Positions 35,639 through 43,587 of a stretch of DNA of 64,000 bases are shown here, in pieces (position 1 is the first letter of the stretch; every line of letters starts with the position of its first letter). Source of the DNA: Ruminococcaceae bacterium UBA7127 (GTDB lineage Bacteria; Bacillota; Clostridia; Oscillospirales; Acutalibacteraceae); NCBI GenBank assembly GCA_002493005.1, contig DKXL01000003.1:31029-95028 (forward strand), in the 5' to 3' direction. The position numbers and the translations under genes were made by a program. The notes beneath the pieces are model-generated. The model searched no databases, was not told the DNA's origin, and saw only the letters and a list, made by a program, of their open reading frames with translations.

Positions 35639-36877
35639 TTAGCCAACAACATTAAGGAGTACACCTGCCGCAACAGCTGAACCAATTACACCGGCTACGT
35701 TTGGCCCCATTGCATGCATAAGCAGGAAGTTGCCCGGGTTTTCCTGTTGACCGACCTTCTGTGATACACGGGCAGCCATTGGAACCGCAGATACACCGGC
35801 TGAACCAATGAGAGGATTAACCTTGCCGCCTGTAAACTTGTACATAAGTTTACCAAATAATAAGCCAAATGCAGTACCCATACAGAAAGCAATAAGACCA
35901 AGAACAATAATCTTGATTGTGCTGAATGTAAGGAAGTTCTGACCTGAAGCAGTAGCACCGACAGTCGTGCCGAGGAAGATTGTAATAATATTCATAAGCT
36001 CGTTTTGAGCAGTCTTTGCCAATCTTTCAACTACGCCCGACTCCTTGAACAGGTTACCCAGCATAAGCATACCTACAAGCGGTGCAGCGTCAGGAAGGAA
36101 TATTGCAATAACAATTACAACAATAATCGGGAACATAATCTTCTCAAGTTTTGATACAGGACGAAGCTGCTCCATTACAACTGAACGCTCCTTCTTGGTT
36201 GTAAGAGCTTTCATAATAGGCGGCTGAATGATTGGAACAAGAGCCATATAAGAGTAAGCCGCAATAGCGATTGAGCCTAAGAGATGCGGAGCAAGTTTTG
36301 TTGTTACATAAATAGCGGTAGGACCGTCAGCACCGCCGATGATACCGATAGCGCCTGCCTCAGCCTCAGTAAATCCAAGGAAAATGGCTCCGGTAAATGT
36401 AACGAAAATACCAATCTGAGCAGCAGCACCGAGTATAAGGCTCTTTGGATTTGAAATCAAAGGACCAAAGTCTGTCATACAACCAATGCCAAGGAATATA
36501 AGCGGCGGATAAATGCCGAGTTTAACGCCTTGGTAGAGATAATAAAGAAGTCCGCCGTAAGTTGGGTTTTCATAGTAGGTTACATTATCTATAACCGTAG
36601 TGGCGTGCCCCGACAGGGATATATCGCGGGCTAAGCATTCCGCTTTTGTAAGAAGCTCAGTCTGAGGTGCAGCCATAATTTGCGGATAAAGGTTAACAAG
36701 CAGCATACCAAAAGCGATTGGCAAAAGCAAAAGCGGCTCATACTGCTTTTTGATTGCAAGATAAAGTAAAACAATCGACACACCGATCATTACATAGTTC
36801 TGCCAGTTAAGAGTCTGTAAACCCGAGCTTTCAAAGATACCTTTAACAGCATCCATAAAGCCTTGTAAAATTTCCAT
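35639..36877 (-). CDS. oadB: Sodium-pumping decarboxylase beta subunit
   Basis: This 412-aa protein has about ten membrane helices and the conserved OadB signature IGIIGGADGPTAIYVTTKLAP (intramembrane Asp that carries Na+) and VNPLIGSAGVSAVPMAARVSQ near the end. Beta subunits couple carboxyl-biotin decarboxylation to Na+ export in oxaloacetate, methylmalonyl-CoA or glutaconyl-CoA decarboxylases. Sequence cannot tell which acid is used. Only the gamma-like gene is adjacent; the alpha and biotin-carrier genes are not in the window. Confidence 0.93.
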   Translation of the reverse strand: MEILQGFMDAVKGIFESSGLQTLNWQNYVMIGVSIVLLYLAIKKQYEPLLLLPIAFGMLLVNLYPQIMAAPQTELLTKAECLARDISLSGHATTVIDNVTYYENPTYGGLLYYLYQGVKLGIYPPLIFLGIGCMTDFGPLISNPKSLILGAAAQIGIFVTFTGAIFLGFTEAEAGAIGIIGGADGPTAIYVTTKLAPHLLGSIAIAAYSYMALVPIIQPPIMKALTTKKERSVVMEQLRPVSKLEKIMFPIIVVIVIAIFLPDAAPLVGMLMLGNLFKESGVVERLAKTAQNELMNIITIFLGTTVGATASGQNFLTFSTIKIIVLGLIAFCMGTAFGLLFGKLMYKFTGGKVNPLIGSAGVSAVPMAARVSQKVGQQENPGNFLLMHAMGPNVAGVIGSAVAAGVLLNVVG

Positions 36878-36908
36878 CAGATAACATCCTTTCCCTTAAA
36901 CTTTTGCC

Positions 36909-37349
36909 TTAAAACGGGCGGGTATTATCAAGTACACCAGCATTTGCCCAGGCAGAACGACCGCCGTTTGATGACTTTTTAATACTCTTTATTCTTGCCT
37001 TAGAAGGTGAACCGTACATTGTTGCTACTGCTGCCGAAATCACAGCAACTACCTCGTCGGAAACTCCGTCTTCTAAAGTCTGAGTCTCAGAAGCGATGAC
37101 GGGAGCGGCGGTTACTTCGGTTTTTGTAATTGTTTGATCCTGCTTAACATTCTTCTTTTTGCTTTTTGTTCCTGCATTTTGAACAGCTGTAACGATTGAG
37201 CTGTATATTTTGATAATGAATATCAGCAAAATCAGCATTAAAAAAACAATTATAAATCCTGTAAGCACTACCTTAGCTGAGGTAATACCCTTATCAGCAA
37301 GAGAAAGCTCTGCTGTGTGTGCCAAAAAAGCAACATTGGATAAGTTCAT
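36909..37349 (-). CDS. oadG: Sodium-pumping decarboxylase gamma subunit (OadG-like)
   Basis: The 146-aa protein has one membrane helix (near residues 29-48), a Lys/Thr/Val-rich linker, and the C-terminal RSAWANAGVLDNTRPF, which is the recognisable tail of OadG-type subunits. The gamma subunit joins alpha to beta. The start codon ATG at 37349 has GGGGG 7 bases upstream, and this ribosome site is in the inverted repeat described next. Confidence 0.82.
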   Translation of the reverse strand: MNLSNVAFLAHTAELSLADKGITSAKVVLTGFIIVFLMLILLIFIIKIYSSIVTAVQNAGTKSKKKNVKQDQTITKTEVTAAPVIASETQTLEDGVSDEVVAVISAAVATMYGSPSKARIKSIKKSSNGGRSAWANAGVLDNTRPF

Positions 37350-37357
37350 AAAACAAC

Positions 37358-37429
37358 CCCCATATTTGTTAATCGCATATACATTTATTATACTTTATTA
37401 CCTAAATTTTTTCAATAACAAATATGGGG
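37358..37429. repeat. 14-bp perfect inverted repeat flanking the oadG promoter
   Basis: CCCCATATTTGTTA (37358-37371) is the exact complement of TAACAAATATGGGG (37416-37429), separated by 44 bp. The arm nearest oadG contains most of its ribosome site. The loop holds a complete sigma-A promoter. Confidence 0.85.
37387..37415 (-). promoter_or_regulatory. Sigma-A promoter for oadGB inside the inverted repeat
   Basis: On the minus strand TTGAAA (37410-37415), a 17-bp spacer and TATAAT (37387-37392) lie wholly within the loop; the -35 box abuts one arm. The transcript would begin near 37380 and lack the upstream arm. Confidence 0.8.
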
Positions 37430-37496
37430 TGAATATTATTTTGTTGATATTACTAAATTTTGGAACACTTTAAAAAATAATTTGTAATAAAATTAT

Positions 37497-38975
37497 TTAC
37501 AGAATGATGCAAATCAGTCCATTACAGCCATCATTAATAATTTTTTCTATTGTCTCCCCTACCTTTCTGCGTGCGTCGGCAGGCATTCTGTACAGTTTAT
37601 TGTGAAGTCCCTCGTTGACAAGCTCGTGAACAGACTTGCCGAAAATATTACTTTCCCAAATTTTTTCGGGATTTTCTTCAAACTCCGTGAGCAGATAAGA
37701 CACAAGCTCCTCTGACTGCTGTTCGGAACCGACAATCGGCGTGACCTCGGTCTGAGTCTGAACCTTCATCATATGAATTGACGGTGCACTTGCCTTTAGC
37801 CTTATGCCGTATTTGCCGCTTTGCTTAATGATTTGCGGTTCATCAAGTGTAAGCTCATCGATTGCCGGCATAACTATTCCGTATCCTGTTTCCTGTACCT
37901 GTTCATAAGCCTGAGCAATTTTGTCAAACTCCTGCTGCTTTTTTGACAGTGATTTAACGCAATCAAGCAATTCATACTCATCGGTTATGTCTATGTTAGT
38001 TTCCTCAGAAAGAACCTTATAAAACAAACTGCGGTCAATGGAAACGGAAATCGTTGCAATTCCTCTGCCCAAATCAAGGTTTGTGATTTTGGAGTCGCTT
38101 ATATATTCGCACTCTGTGAGTTCACGTATTGTCTGCTGAACCTGCCTTATTTTTTCAAGCTTTTTAGCACTGTTTTTGATTGAATCAAAAACAACCGATT
38201 TTAACCAATGGTCACGATCAAGCTTAACCACCCACTTGGGAATATCAACCTTGATTTCCTTAATCGGAAATTCAAACAACAGCTGAGCAAGAATACGTTT
38301 AATCTCATTCTCGCTGAGTTCCATACAACTGACAGGCAAAACCGGAACCTGATAATTCTTAGACATTTCATCTGCCATCAGCATAGTCTGCTCTGAGGTA
38401 GGATCAAGAGAATTAAGCAGAATTATAAAAGGCTTGTTAATGGCTTTTAGCTCATCAACTACCCTCTGCTCACTTTCGACGTAATCCTCGCGCGGAATAT
38501 CGCTGATTGAGCCGTCGGTAGTAATAACAAGTCCTATACTTGAATGATCGGTAATTACCTTGCGAGTTCCGATTTCGGCGGCGTCATCAAAGGGAATTTC
38601 GCTATCAGACCAAGGTGTTTTTACCATTCGTGGCTGATCTTCTTCGCTATATCCCAGAGCGCTTCTCACAATATAACCGACACAGTCAATCATTCTCACC
38701 TTAAAGGTGGCGTTATTTCCAAGATTTATTTCAACCGATTCCTCAGGAATAAACTTTGGCTCGGTCGTCATAATCGTTCTTCCCGCTGATGATTGCGGAA
38801 GCTCATCAACAGTTCGCCTGTAAATATTTTCATCGTGAATATTAGGCAGAACAAGCGCATCCATAAAACGTTTTATAAAAGTTGATTTTCCTGTACGCAC
38901 CGGACCTACAACTCCGATGTACACATCTCCGTCTGTGCGCTGTGATATATCTTGATATACGTTTCGTTCTTCCAT
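37497..38975 (-). CDS. spoIVA: Stage IV sporulation protein A (coat-base ATPase)
   Basis: The 492-aa protein starts MEERNVYQDISQRTDGDVYIG, with Walker A GPVRTGKS at 24-31, followed by the Sensor-type RTIMTTEPKFIPEE and DCVGYIV. SpoIVA hydrolyses ATP to polymerise around the forespore and forms the base of the coat. The C-terminus (CNGLICIIL) is the region that contacts SpoVM in Bacillus. Its own gene follows sipL by 12 bp. No separate promoter is visible in that gap. Confidence 0.97.
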   Translation of the reverse strand: MEERNVYQDISQRTDGDVYIGVVGPVRTGKSTFIKRFMDALVLPNIHDENIYRRTVDELPQSSAGRTIMTTEPKFIPEESVEINLGNNATFKVRMIDCVGYIVRSALGYSEEDQPRMVKTPWSDSEIPFDDAAEIGTRKVITDHSSIGLVITTDGSISDIPREDYVESEQRVVDELKAINKPFIILLNSLDPTSEQTMLMADEMSKNYQVPVLPVSCMELSENEIKRILAQLLFEFPIKEIKVDIPKWVVKLDRDHWLKSVVFDSIKNSAKKLEKIRQVQQTIRELTECEYISDSKITNLDLGRGIATISVSIDRSLFYKVLSEETNIDITDEYELLDCVKSLSKKQQEFDKIAQAYEQVQETGYGIVMPAIDELTLDEPQIIKQSGKYGIRLKASAPSIHMMKVQTQTEVTPIVGSEQQSEELVSYLLTEFEENPEKIWESNIFGKSVHELVNEGLHNKLYRMPADARRKVGETIEKIINDGCNGLICIIL

Positions 38976-38987
38976 TTTTTCACCCCT

Positions 38988-40514
38988 CTATATTCTTGGA
39001 ATTAATAACATCTGCGGACAATCTATAACCTGCTTATCTGACGAATTTTCTTTTATGAGCAAATCAAGGCGTGTATTGTGCGACTTTGCTATGTCCCACA
39101 GGCTTTCGCCTTCTTTGGCAAAATACAAAGTTAGTGCACACTGTTCGGGTACAGTCGGCTTATCCTCAAATATATTCACATTTTTTACGGCTGTCAGCTT
39201 ACTGTCGAAAAACGCGGCTGCACTTATCTTAACTTCACAGCGTATTTCAACCGCGTTATCATCAGAAAGCCTGTAGCTTATGCTCGCTGCCCTGACATCT
39301 GAGATTTTTATATTATTGCAGTCTGCGTGTGAAAGAACATGCTCATAATCGGCATTTCGTTCAATAAACACGGGCATATTATCCTCGTTGAGTGCCAACA
39401 TACATATATTAATTTTTCCGCTTATGCAGACGCCCTTATCATCAAAGCGGCTTTCGGCTGTTATTTGTTCAACATAGATATCGAGAATTTTTGAAATTTT
39501 GCCATCATCAACCTTGATTGATATTTTTTCCATTTGAGATTCGTCCAAAGGAGAAACATCGCCTATGATTTTTAACTGTTCAAACTCCGGCATTGAGGCA
39601 TAATTTGTTGAATATGCGTCAACAACTACCTCGTCGTCACAGATAACATAACCCTCCTCAGTCACGCACAGCTTAACGTCGACAATAACCGACGGTTTCT
39701 CGGAAAGCATATCATTTTTTAAACGAATGTCATAGGACATGACATCACAGCTGACACAGTTGATGGTGTTTTCGTCAATTCCCTCACAGTCAATTATCTT
39801 GTTAAACGGCAAAATATAATCGAGCTTGTTCGTTTCACCCGACTCAACGTCACTTAAATAAAACATTCTGAGATTTAGTTCTCCGTTGAGCATCAGCTTG
39901 CCTGTAACAGCTTTTGTATCTGTAATGGCAACGTCAACATCACAATGAAGAATAGACTCGATCACAGGTTTGTCAGCAACAGATATTTCCTCGCAAACGG
40001 TAAATTGTTCCTGACAAAATGATTTTAAGTCAGCACAGTGTATTGGCTGTTTGTTGGTTTCTAGTTCGCTGTTGCTTGGCTTGTAAAGGCTTGTTGATGA
40101 TTTTGAAAATACCTTTGCATACAATGAAAATGCACCGTGCATTACAAGTCTGCGCGGACTGAGAGCACGACAGTTTATGTATTCGGATTTTGTTTTTGTA
40201 ATAATCACCGGGTCATCCGGAGTGTCTTTGACACTGAATGACTGTGAAAAATTAACGCTTTGTTCGCAGCAACGAATAGTTTTTTTAATGCTTTCAACAT
40301 AAAGCACATTTACGATACAGTAACCGTCAATTTGCAGTTGTCCTCCCGACAGGGTTTTGTTTTGGATTTTTGGTACAAGTGTACATTTTAAGATTTTTTC
40401 AATATCCGGACAATAATCGGGCAATGTGAGGTCAACATCTGCAAGCTGTTCGGCAACCGTGTCAAGCACTGCCACGGGCATGCAAAACGAGCGGTTATCC
40501 TGATTAAACTCCAT
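38988..40514 (-). CDS. sipL: SpoIVA-interacting coat protein SipL (DUF3794 plus LysM)
   Basis: The 508-aa protein has repeated DUF3794 modules (first near residues 20-110, with DYCPDIEKILKC; another near 180-290; a third near 330-440) and a C-terminal LysM domain (TLYFAKEGESLWDIAKSHN, from about residue 460). SipL of Clostridioides difficile has this layout, and its LysM domain binds SpoIVA to anchor the coat. Being directly ahead of spoIVA strengthens the assignment. AAAGGAG precedes the ATG. Confidence 0.9.
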   Translation of the reverse strand: MEFNQDNRSFCMPVAVLDTVAEQLADVDLTLPDYCPDIEKILKCTLVPKIQNKTLSGGQLQIDGYCIVNVLYVESIKKTIRCCEQSVNFSQSFSVKDTPDDPVIITKTKSEYINCRALSPRRLVMHGAFSLYAKVFSKSSTSLYKPSNSELETNKQPIHCADLKSFCQEQFTVCEEISVADKPVIESILHCDVDVAITDTKAVTGKLMLNGELNLRMFYLSDVESGETNKLDYILPFNKIIDCEGIDENTINCVSCDVMSYDIRLKNDMLSEKPSVIVDVKLCVTEEGYVICDDEVVVDAYSTNYASMPEFEQLKIIGDVSPLDESQMEKISIKVDDGKISKILDIYVEQITAESRFDDKGVCISGKINICMLALNEDNMPVFIERNADYEHVLSHADCNNIKISDVRAASISYRLSDDNAVEIRCEVKISAAAFFDSKLTAVKNVNIFEDKPTVPEQCALTLYFAKEGESLWDIAKSHNTRLDLLIKENSSDKQVIDCPQMLLIPRI

Positions 40515-40595
40515 ATTTTTCTCTCCTTTGTATTTTATATCTAAAATATATTATTTAAATCCGCAGATTATGCCTAAACCACATCGCATTAAATA

Positions 40596-40625
40596 CAAAA
40601 ATCCCCGAACATACAGTTCGGGGAT
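40596..40625 (-). terminator. Terminator behind the dockerin gene
   Basis: A strong GC hairpin, ATCCCCGAAC (40601-40610) and GTTCGGGGAT (40616-40625), is followed on the minus strand by TTTTTG. It separates the dockerin gene from sipL. Confidence 0.88.
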
Positions 40626-40654
40626 AAATGATTAAATTATTTATAAGTCTATAC

Positions 40655-43018
40655 TTAAGATATTTCTGCAAACATTTTCTGAATCAATGTTGCATCCTTG
40701 ATATCAACCTTTCCGTCATGATTGACATCGCCGACAATTAACTGCTCAGGAGTAAACTGTATAATTTCAGCAGTGTATTTCTGAACAAGTGTAGCATCAA
40801 TAATATTTACATAGCCATCGCCGTCTATGTCACCGTAAAGAACAGTGTCGTTTGAATCAAACACGGTTTTTACTGAATAGCTTGCATTAGTAAATCCCGG
40901 AATAGTCGTAATATCATAAACATTACTAAAATCTACAATGTAAGCTGACTTAAGGTCATTTGTAGCCTCATAGTATCCAACACTAAGGTGCTGTACATCA
41001 AGGGTTACATCAGTTGTACCTGTTCCTATAACATCAAATACAACTTTAATCAATGACTTTTCGGTTGAAAAATCAGAAAGTGTTAAATTTGACATAACGC
41101 CCTTAACTTCGCCGGTTCTCGGTGAGTTTACTATTGCGTTTGAAGTATTTGGCATAACAGTCATAGATGTGTTAGACTTGCTGTATGAAAGCTTTGAAGC
41201 ATCAAACTTCAGAACCCATTGTGCGTCAACAAGTTTATAGTTTGACTTTAAGTCATAAGAAATTGTAAGCTGGTTTGTGTTCTTATCATAAGTTTTTGTT
41301 GCAGTCTTAAAGAAATTTGATGTAGCATTTACTTTAAGCTTATCAGAAACCGGCTGTGTAGTCGGCTCAGTTGGTCGTGTTGTTGGTGCTGTAGTTGCAG
41401 TCTGGTCAGCAACGATTTTTGTTGAACAGTTAAACTTTGAGTTTGTAAAGCCAGGAACATTTGAAAGGTCAACATTAACACCGTTTACGATTGCATTCTT
41501 ATAGTTGAGAACACCGTTGCTGAGATAGCCAACTGAAAGCTCTTCAACCAGAAGATCTACTGTCGTGTTTCCTTTGCCTAAAATATCAAACGTAACATTT
41601 ACAAAATTCTTTGAATTTGCAAAATCATAAAGCGAATTTACATTTGAGAATACGGCTTTTGCTTTGCCGTTCAAAAGATTTGAAGTTTCATCTGAAATAT
41701 AAGGCATAATATCTTTGTTCTTTGCCGGATCAAGTTTTAACAAGGAAGAATCATAGCTGAGAGTAACCTGTCCGTTTACAAGCTTCATTGCAGACTGAAG
41801 ATCGTAGCTTACAGTTACAGTCTTTGCTGTACTTGCAACAGTTGTCTGAGTTGCCGGAAACAGATTTGATGTAGCGTTAACTGTAAGATTTGTTGCAGGC
41901 GGATTAGTAGTAGCCTGAGTCGGAGCCTGTGTTGTAGACGGAGAAGTCGGCTGTGTTGTAGGCTGTGTTGTAGACGGTGTCGGAACTACAACGCCGCCAA
42001 GGTTACCGATTCTTGCAAATTCAGATGTAATTACATCTTCGTCGTCCTTCTCTTTTGTGGTACTTGGGTCATTTGAATATGAACCGGTAGCATTATCAAG
42101 CATTGTGTCATCAAAAGGAATACAGTCAAGACCTGACTCGCCTCTTGTTGCAACAAGCATAGCACCGATGCCGTAGGTTTCAAGATAACTCTTGTCTATT
42201 CCAAGTGTTGAGAATGGAATTTTGATTTCATAGAAGGAGTCATACTTTGTGTTGTGAGTGCCGGACTGACCCTTGAATGTCTTGTAATCAACCCAGTCTG
42301 CATCCGGATTATATACATCATCAGTATCTTCTGAATAGTTTAGACCCATAATTGATGAACAAATGTTGGTTTCTGCCATTTTGTATTCAATACCTGAGCT
42401 TTTAAATGTGTGACAGCCATCGGTATAGTTAGTGTTACCGTTTGAGTCAACTGCAGTGAACATTGCAGGATCGCCAAGACCGGGCTTGCCGCTCATATAA
42501 AGCAAACGATCAACATGAGTATCAAAAGTTACGCCCATCTTCTGTCCCCAGATTGAACCGCCGTTAGTATTCTTGTTTGACATTGATGTGCTGTTTGGGT
42601 CAACGCTGAGTGCAAGAATAAGAGGAACATCAAGAACACGACCTCCGTCAGAAAGCGGACCGTCGCCTGAACGAGCCCATGTATCTGTTGTGTTAACCAT
42701 CTGCCAGCCAACATAGAGATTTGAGTTATCCCATGTTGCAAAAAGGGCATATGTATCAAGAACACAGTTCTCGTGACCGCCCTTGTAATGGTTGGCAACA
42801 TCCCATGCTGCGCCCTGCGCAATGAGCATATCCTCTGACCAATCACTTGCGTTGCCGTCAATAGTGATTGTTTTTTGTTTTCCCACATTACCATTCGGGT
42901 TTGTTGCATAGTATTCACTGCAAAGTGTGCCTGTTGAAGCATTTACTGTAACAGACAAACAGGATACAAGCATCATTACCGATAAGATAATGCTAAGAAT
43001 TTTCTTTGTGCTTTTCAC
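40655..43018 (-). CDS. Secreted dockerin protein with CBM9-like domain and two cohesin-like modules
   Basis: This 787-aa protein has a signal peptide (VKSTKKILSIILSVMMLVS, cleaved near VNA), a CBM9/DOMON-like domain (about residues 40-330, containing ITIDGNASDWSED and ALFATWDNSNLYVGW), and a Thr/Pro linker. Two homologous modules of about 150 aa follow (LTVNATSNLFPATQ, LKVNATSNFFKTA), each with a cohesin-like YDLxS...KLV pattern, and a C-terminal dockerin with two calcium loops, DIDGDGYVNIIDATLVQKY and DVNHDGKVDIKDATLIQKM. It is probably cell-bound or scaffold-bound through the dockerin. I used GTG at 43018 (AGGAGG 12 bases upstream); no ATG is available. Confidence 0.85.
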   Translation of the reverse strand: MKSTKKILSIILSVMMLVSCLSVTVNASTGTLCSEYYATNPNGNVGKQKTITIDGNASDWSEDMLIAQGAAWDVANHYKGGHENCVLDTYALFATWDNSNLYVGWQMVNTTDTWARSGDGPLSDGGRVLDVPLILALSVDPNSTSMSNKNTNGGSIWGQKMGVTFDTHVDRLLYMSGKPGLGDPAMFTAVDSNGNTNYTDGCHTFKSSGIEYKMAETNICSSIMGLNYSEDTDDVYNPDADWVDYKTFKGQSGTHNTKYDSFYEIKIPFSTLGIDKSYLETYGIGAMLVATRGESGLDCIPFDDTMLDNATGSYSNDPSTTKEKDDEDVITSEFARIGNLGGVVVPTPSTTQPTTQPTSPSTTQAPTQATTNPPATNLTVNATSNLFPATQTTVASTAKTVTVSYDLQSAMKLVNGQVTLSYDSSLLKLDPAKNKDIMPYISDETSNLLNGKAKAVFSNVNSLYDFANSKNFVNVTFDILGKGNTTVDLLVEELSVGYLSNGVLNYKNAIVNGVNVDLSNVPGFTNSKFNCSTKIVADQTATTAPTTRPTEPTTQPVSDKLKVNATSNFFKTATKTYDKNTNQLTISYDLKSNYKLVDAQWVLKFDASKLSYSKSNTSMTVMPNTSNAIVNSPRTGEVKGVMSNLTLSDFSTEKSLIKVVFDVIGTGTTDVTLDVQHLSVGYYEATNDLKSAYIVDFSNVYDITTIPGFTNASYSVKTVFDSNDTVLYGDIDGDGYVNIIDATLVQKYTAEIIQFTPEQLIVGDVNHDGKVDIKDATLIQKMFAEIS

Positions 43019-43086
43019 CGTTATTTCTAACCTCCTAAAATTTAACACTGCAAGATATATGCATAAACGCCCACAGTACTGTTACT

Positions 43087-43115
43087 ATTATAAATGATAA
43101 AATGGCAAAACTCAA
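43087..43115 (-). promoter_or_regulatory. Predicted sigma-A promoter for the dockerin gene
   Basis: On the minus strand TTGAGT (43110-43115), a 17-bp spacer and TATAAT (43087-43092). Its position after the spoVM terminator suggests the dockerin gene is transcribed separately from spoVM. Confidence 0.6.
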
Positions 43116-43119
43116 CAAC

Positions 43120-43158
43120 AAAATAAAATGCGCACAGTATTTTGTTACTATGCACATT
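43120..43158 (-). terminator. Terminator behind spoVM
   Basis: On the minus strand AATGTGCATAGTA (43146-43158) pairs with TACTGTGCGCATT (43127-43139), with two wobble pairs, followed by TTATTTTG. It lies about 80 bases after the spoVM stop. Confidence 0.6.
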
Positions 43159-43238
43159 TTTTTACCTGAATATTGTTAATTATGCTATTTTCACTTTCGG
43201 CACTAACACATAATATTCACCGTAAATTGTGTCTATCT

Positions 43239-43325
43239 TTACGGCTGCGGTTCTTTTTTTATTCCGTATATTTTTCTTAAAATTGCTGATATGAACTTGG
43301 GTTTTTCAATAAGTACAACTTTCAT
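43239..43325 (-). CDS. spoVM: Stage V sporulation protein M (SpoVM)
   Basis: This gene encodes 28 aa. It lines up without gaps with the 26-aa Bacillus SpoVM: identical at Met1, Lys2, Ile6, Pro9, Lys10, Phe11, Ile15, Arg17 and Gly21, and conserved in hydrophobic pattern. SpoVM is an amphipathic helix that recognises the convex forespore membrane and recruits SpoIVA; Pro9 is critical for that selectivity. The ATG has GGAGG 6 bases upstream. The gene is easily missed because of its size. The partner gene spoIVA lies 4 kb downstream on the same strand. Confidence 0.9.
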   Translation of the reverse strand: MKVVLIEKPKFISAILRKIYGIKKEPQP

Positions 43326-43327
43326 AA

Positions 43328-43471
43328 TTACCTCCGTATACAAGATAAACTTACCAATACAAGCGCTGCGGCTGCTACAATCAGCACCCAGTCCGACGGC
43401 AGCAGCGAAGCAACAAGCAGTCCGAGTCCGAAGCATACTGCTGATTTTACTTTGTTGTTGTAGCAATTCAC
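43328..43471 (-). CDS. 47-aa membrane microprotein upstream of spoVM, function unknown
   Basis: A GTG start at 43471 (weak AGGGTGA upstream) opens a 47-aa frame, starting NCYNNKVKSAVCFGLG when the initiator is left out. It has two hydrophobic segments (about 11-24 and 29-43) split by LLPSDW, and ends CIRR. Its stop codon TAA lies just behind the GGAGG of spoVM, so the two genes are probably translated in sequence. I do not recognise the family. Reading on the other frame gives nothing convincing. It could be a partner of SpoVM or a small membrane anchor. Confidence 0.6.
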   Translation of the reverse strand: MNCYNNKVKSAVCFGLGLLVASLLPSDWVLIVAAAALVLVSLSCIRR

Positions 43472-43587
43472 CGTATCACCCTATATCAGTTTATACACAA
43501 AATATAATTGTGTGCACGGTACAGGTTGAAATTTTTTTTAACTTGAGCTAATATATAAAAAATGATATTAATTTTTGCGGTGAAAAT

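Noticed and set aside
37358..37429. Reading the oadG inverted repeat as a simple rho-independent terminator of spoIVA
   Set aside because: The 44-base loop is long, the tail is TTGTTTT rather than a U-run, and the loop has a full promoter; a short AT hairpin at the spoIVA stop is an alternative weak terminator.
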